A stretch of 7,088 nt of DNA. Origin: Caldifarciminota bacterium. GTDB taxonomy: Bacteria > WOR-3 > Hydrothermia > UBA1063 > CAJXJZ01. The stretch lies in assembly GCA_027073945.1 (NCBI GenBank), contig JALTEL010000390.1, positions 1 through 7,088 on the forward strand. Direction: 5' to 3'. Both the position numbers and the translations under genes were made by a program. How positions within the stretch are numbered: position 1 is the stretch's first letter; each line of letters begins with the position of its first letter. Shown piece by piece: positions 5,424 through 7,088 of this stretch. A model generated the notes under the pieces. That model was given only the letters and a program-made list of their open reading frames with translations, did no database searches and had not been told where the DNA came from.

Positions 5424-6974
5424 TCATTCAATATCCCTGAGCAATTTCTGCACTTTCAAGACCCATAGCTTTGCCCTTATTTTTTGAAATATTGTCATAG
5501 CTTTCCTTAGATACTTTTTTGCATGCATAGCATTTAGAAATGAATCTTGAATTAGCACTTCGGCGTAGTAGTAATAAGCACGACCAAGCTCATACTTTGC
5601 ATTTAACTTTTGAAAAAGTCTCGCAGAGTTTTTCAAATCACAAGCAGCAGATTCCCAATTATGCTCAGCGGCATAGAGACGTCCCCTGGCCATAAACTCT
5701 TCTGCCCTATCCTGGATTGTCTGGGTATTTTGCAAAAGTTTCAATGCTATATCAAAATATCTTTTAGCCTCAACATAATTCTTTGCACACAAAAAAAGCT
5801 CCACAAACGTCATATATACACGCTTTTTCAAAGATATATCACCTATTCTTTCTACAATTTTTCGAGCTTTATTTAAATAGGAGAGGGCTTTATCGTATTT
5901 TTGCATTAGTATGTAAGCTATAGCGATGTTCTTAAGATTCAAAATTTCACCGCTTTTATTGCCTATCCCTCTATATATTCCAATGGAATTCTTCAAATAT
6001 TCAATAGCTTTACTAAAATTCCCAAGAATATTGTAAAGATATCCAATATTGTTAAAGGTATTCGCCTCTCCTATTTTGTAGCCAATTGAATTATATATAT
6101 TTGATGCATTTTTATAGTGAAAAAGAGCAGACCTGAGACTCCCTTTAGTTTCTTCAATAGCTGCAATATTAAAAAGTGCACTTGCTTCTCCTTTTTCATC
6201 CCCTATTTCCATTCTTATATGTAAAGCCGCATTGTAGTATTTTAATGCCGTTGAATGCTCTCCCAATACACTATAAATATATCCTATATCATTAAAGCAT
6301 AATGCTTTCCCTTCTTTATCACTTATACTATCAAAAATATGCAATGCTTTTTTGTTATAGTCAAGTGCTTTTTTATAATCTGTTTGTACAATTTTTACAT
6401 AACTTATGGCATAAAGGCTATAAGCTATTCCTCTCATATCATTTATCTTTTCTTTAATTTTGAGTGAGCGTTTAAAAAATGCAATAGCATCTGTATAACT
6501 TCCCAGAACATCGTAAACTGAACCAATATTGTTGAGAAGAACGGATTCATGAGGTTTATTTCCGCTTTTGCGTGTAAGTTTTAACGAAGCATTGTAATAC
6601 TTTAATGCAGACTTGTAATTTCCAAGCATTTTCTGTACATACCCCATGTTATTTAGGCACTGAGCCATACCTGAATAGTCTCGAACTTTTTTATATATAT
6701 CAAAAGATAATTTTGCATACTGATCAGCATCCTTATAATGGCTCAGAGAGCCGTGTATATCGCTCAATTCCAATAAGGCATCTGCCTGCCACTTGAAATT
6801 TTTGTTCTGCATGGCAAAAAACTCGAGAAACTGCATGGATTTTAACGCCTCCTTATTCTTGCCAAGAAGTGTGTAAACTTCAACCCTGCCCATTAATGCC
6901 CGGACAAGCAATTCCTTCCGTTTAATTGCCGATACTCCCATCTCTGTGATTTTATTGCGTTTCTCAGCGCGCAT
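5424..6974 (-). CDS. TPR-array scaffold protein, twelve units of about 40 residues
   Basis: A 516-residue protein made almost wholly of tetratricopeptide repeats, which usually bind partner proteins. From residue 61 the units follow an exact 40-residue step: 61-100, 101-140 and so on to 460, then 461-502 and a short basic tail. A less regular unit precedes at about 20-60. Typical units contain NNIGYxYxxLGxxxxALxYY followed by a helix ending in IGDK/GNK. The 40-residue spacing, longer than the basic 34, is the type seen in LGN/Rapsyn-like and kinesin-light-chain-like arrays. There is no signal peptide, lipobox or transmembrane segment, so it is probably cytoplasmic. No enzymatic domain is present; such arrays often form the C-terminal half of kinases, cyclases or ATPases. 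The ATG is fixed by an in-frame TAA two codons upstream; GAGG at 6984-6987 is nine bases before it. Partners are unknown, and no link to neighbours is visible beyond the strand shared with DUF1232. Confidence 0.85.
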   Translation of the reverse strand: MRAEKRNKITEMGVSAIKRKELLVRALMGRVEVYTLLGKNKEALKSMQFLEFFAMQNKNFKWQADALLELSDIHGSLSHYKDADQYAKLSFDIYKKVRDYSGMAQCLNNMGYVQKMLGNYKSALKYYNASLKLTRKSGNKPHESVLLNNIGSVYDVLGSYTDAIAFFKRSLKIKEKINDMRGIAYSLYAISYVKIVQTDYKKALDYNKKALHIFDSISDKEGKALCFNDIGYIYSVLGEHSTALKYYNAALHIRMEIGDEKGEASALFNIAAIEETKGSLRSALFHYKNASNIYNSIGYKIGEANTFNNIGYLYNILGNFSKAIEYLKNSIGIYRGIGNKSGEILNLKNIAIAYILMQKYDKALSYLNKARKIVERIGDISLKKRVYMTFVELFLCAKNYVEAKRYFDIALKLLQNTQTIQDRAEEFMARGRLYAAEHNWESAACDLKNSARLFQKLNAKYELGRAYYYYAEVLIQDSFLNAMHAKKYLRKAMTIFQKIRAKLWVLKVQKLLRDIE

Positions 6975-7013
6975 TTTTTACTGCCTCAAAAAGAGTTTCC
7001 ACACACATCCATT

Positions 7014-7042
7014 TTTATAACAACACAAATTTAATATACTAA
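7014..7042 (-). promoter_or_regulatory. Candidate extended -10 promoter of the TPR gene
   Basis: On the minus strand, TGTTATAAA (7014-7022) fits an extended -10 box (TGnTATAAT, one base off). A weak -35, TTAGTA (7037-7042), lies 17 bases upstream. The predicted start near 7007 would give a leader of about 33 nt containing the GAGG site. The -35 overlaps the repeats at 7035-7060, which could be where a regulator binds. Confidence 0.35.
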
Positions 7043-7060
7043 CTATACTAACATATAGTT
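7035..7060. repeat. Tandem 9-bp repeat overlapping a 7-bp inverted repeat
   Basis: TATACTAAC occurs twice back to back at 7035-7043 and 7044-7052. Overlapping it, AACTATA (7041-7047) and TATAGTT (7054-7060) form a perfect inverted repeat with a 6-nt spacer. Both sit about 60-85 bases ahead of the TPR start codon and cover its possible -35 region. This is suitable for an operator, but the sequence is very AT-rich and the match may be chance. Confidence 0.4.
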
Positions 7061-7088
7061 TTCCTTCTGTTATAAATTTATTATAGAA

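Noticed and set aside
5424..6974. DNA-level tandem repeat or CRISPR-like array with 120-bp period
   Set aside because: The period exists in the protein (TPR units), but the nucleotide copies have diverged and there are no identical direct repeats with unique spacers.
6986..7012. Short minus-strand ORF (MDVCGNSF) ahead of the TPR gene
   Set aside because: It has no Shine-Dalgarno, is out of frame with the TPR gene, and is short enough to be chance.

Overview
The window comes from an AT-rich genome of a double-membraned (Gram-negative type) bacterium. Evidence is an OmpP1/FadL-type outer-membrane protein with a signal peptide and a terminal phenylalanine, a lipobox-bearing lipoprotein, and a bacterial Der GTPase. 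Nothing in it fixes the phylum. An archaeal-style AfpA/DmrB flavoprotein and a 40-residue-period TPR protein would fit one of the less-studied diderm phyla of anoxic habitats, but that is a guess.

Layout. Positions 1-262 hold the last 86 codons of a GT4-type glycosyltransferase cut by the window edge. Positions 263-460 are non-coding apart from a possible 16-codon leader ORF (372-422) with its own Shine-Dalgarno, framed by a 7-bp inverted repeat. Positions 461-4805 form a tight plus-strand cluster: FadL-family porin, lipoprotein esterase, AfpA/DmrB-like flavoprotein, then Der. The junctions are a 10-nt gap in which the porin stop codon overlaps the next ribosome-binding site, an 8-nt overlap using a TTG start, and a 4-nt ATGA overlap. 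This looks like one translationally coupled operon.

On the minus strand, 4809-5312 encodes a DUF1232 (YkvA-like) small membrane protein, tail-to-tail with der with only 3 nt between the stops. Upstream of it is a 14-codon ORF with a good Shine-Dalgarno, in the same frame and ending one codon before the annotated start. A good sigma-70-like promoter lies inside that short ORF. Positions 5424-6974 (minus) encode a 516-residue protein made almost wholly of about twelve TPR units at an exact 40-residue spacing. Its upstream region carries a tandem 9-bp repeat, an overlapping inverted repeat and an extended -10 promoter candidate.

How the genes may work together: the porin and the surface esterase plausibly form a pair, with ester hydrolysis outside the cell and uptake of the hydrophobic product through the barrel. 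The flavoprotein is a likely ferredoxin-linked or similar electron-transfer or reductase protein. Der serves ribosome assembly and probably shares the operon without sharing the pathway. I found no CRISPR array, transposase, tRNA or rRNA. I see no strong case for a wholly new system. The best leads are the bacterial AfpA-like gene in this setting and the two short Shine-Dalgarno-equipped leader ORFs.
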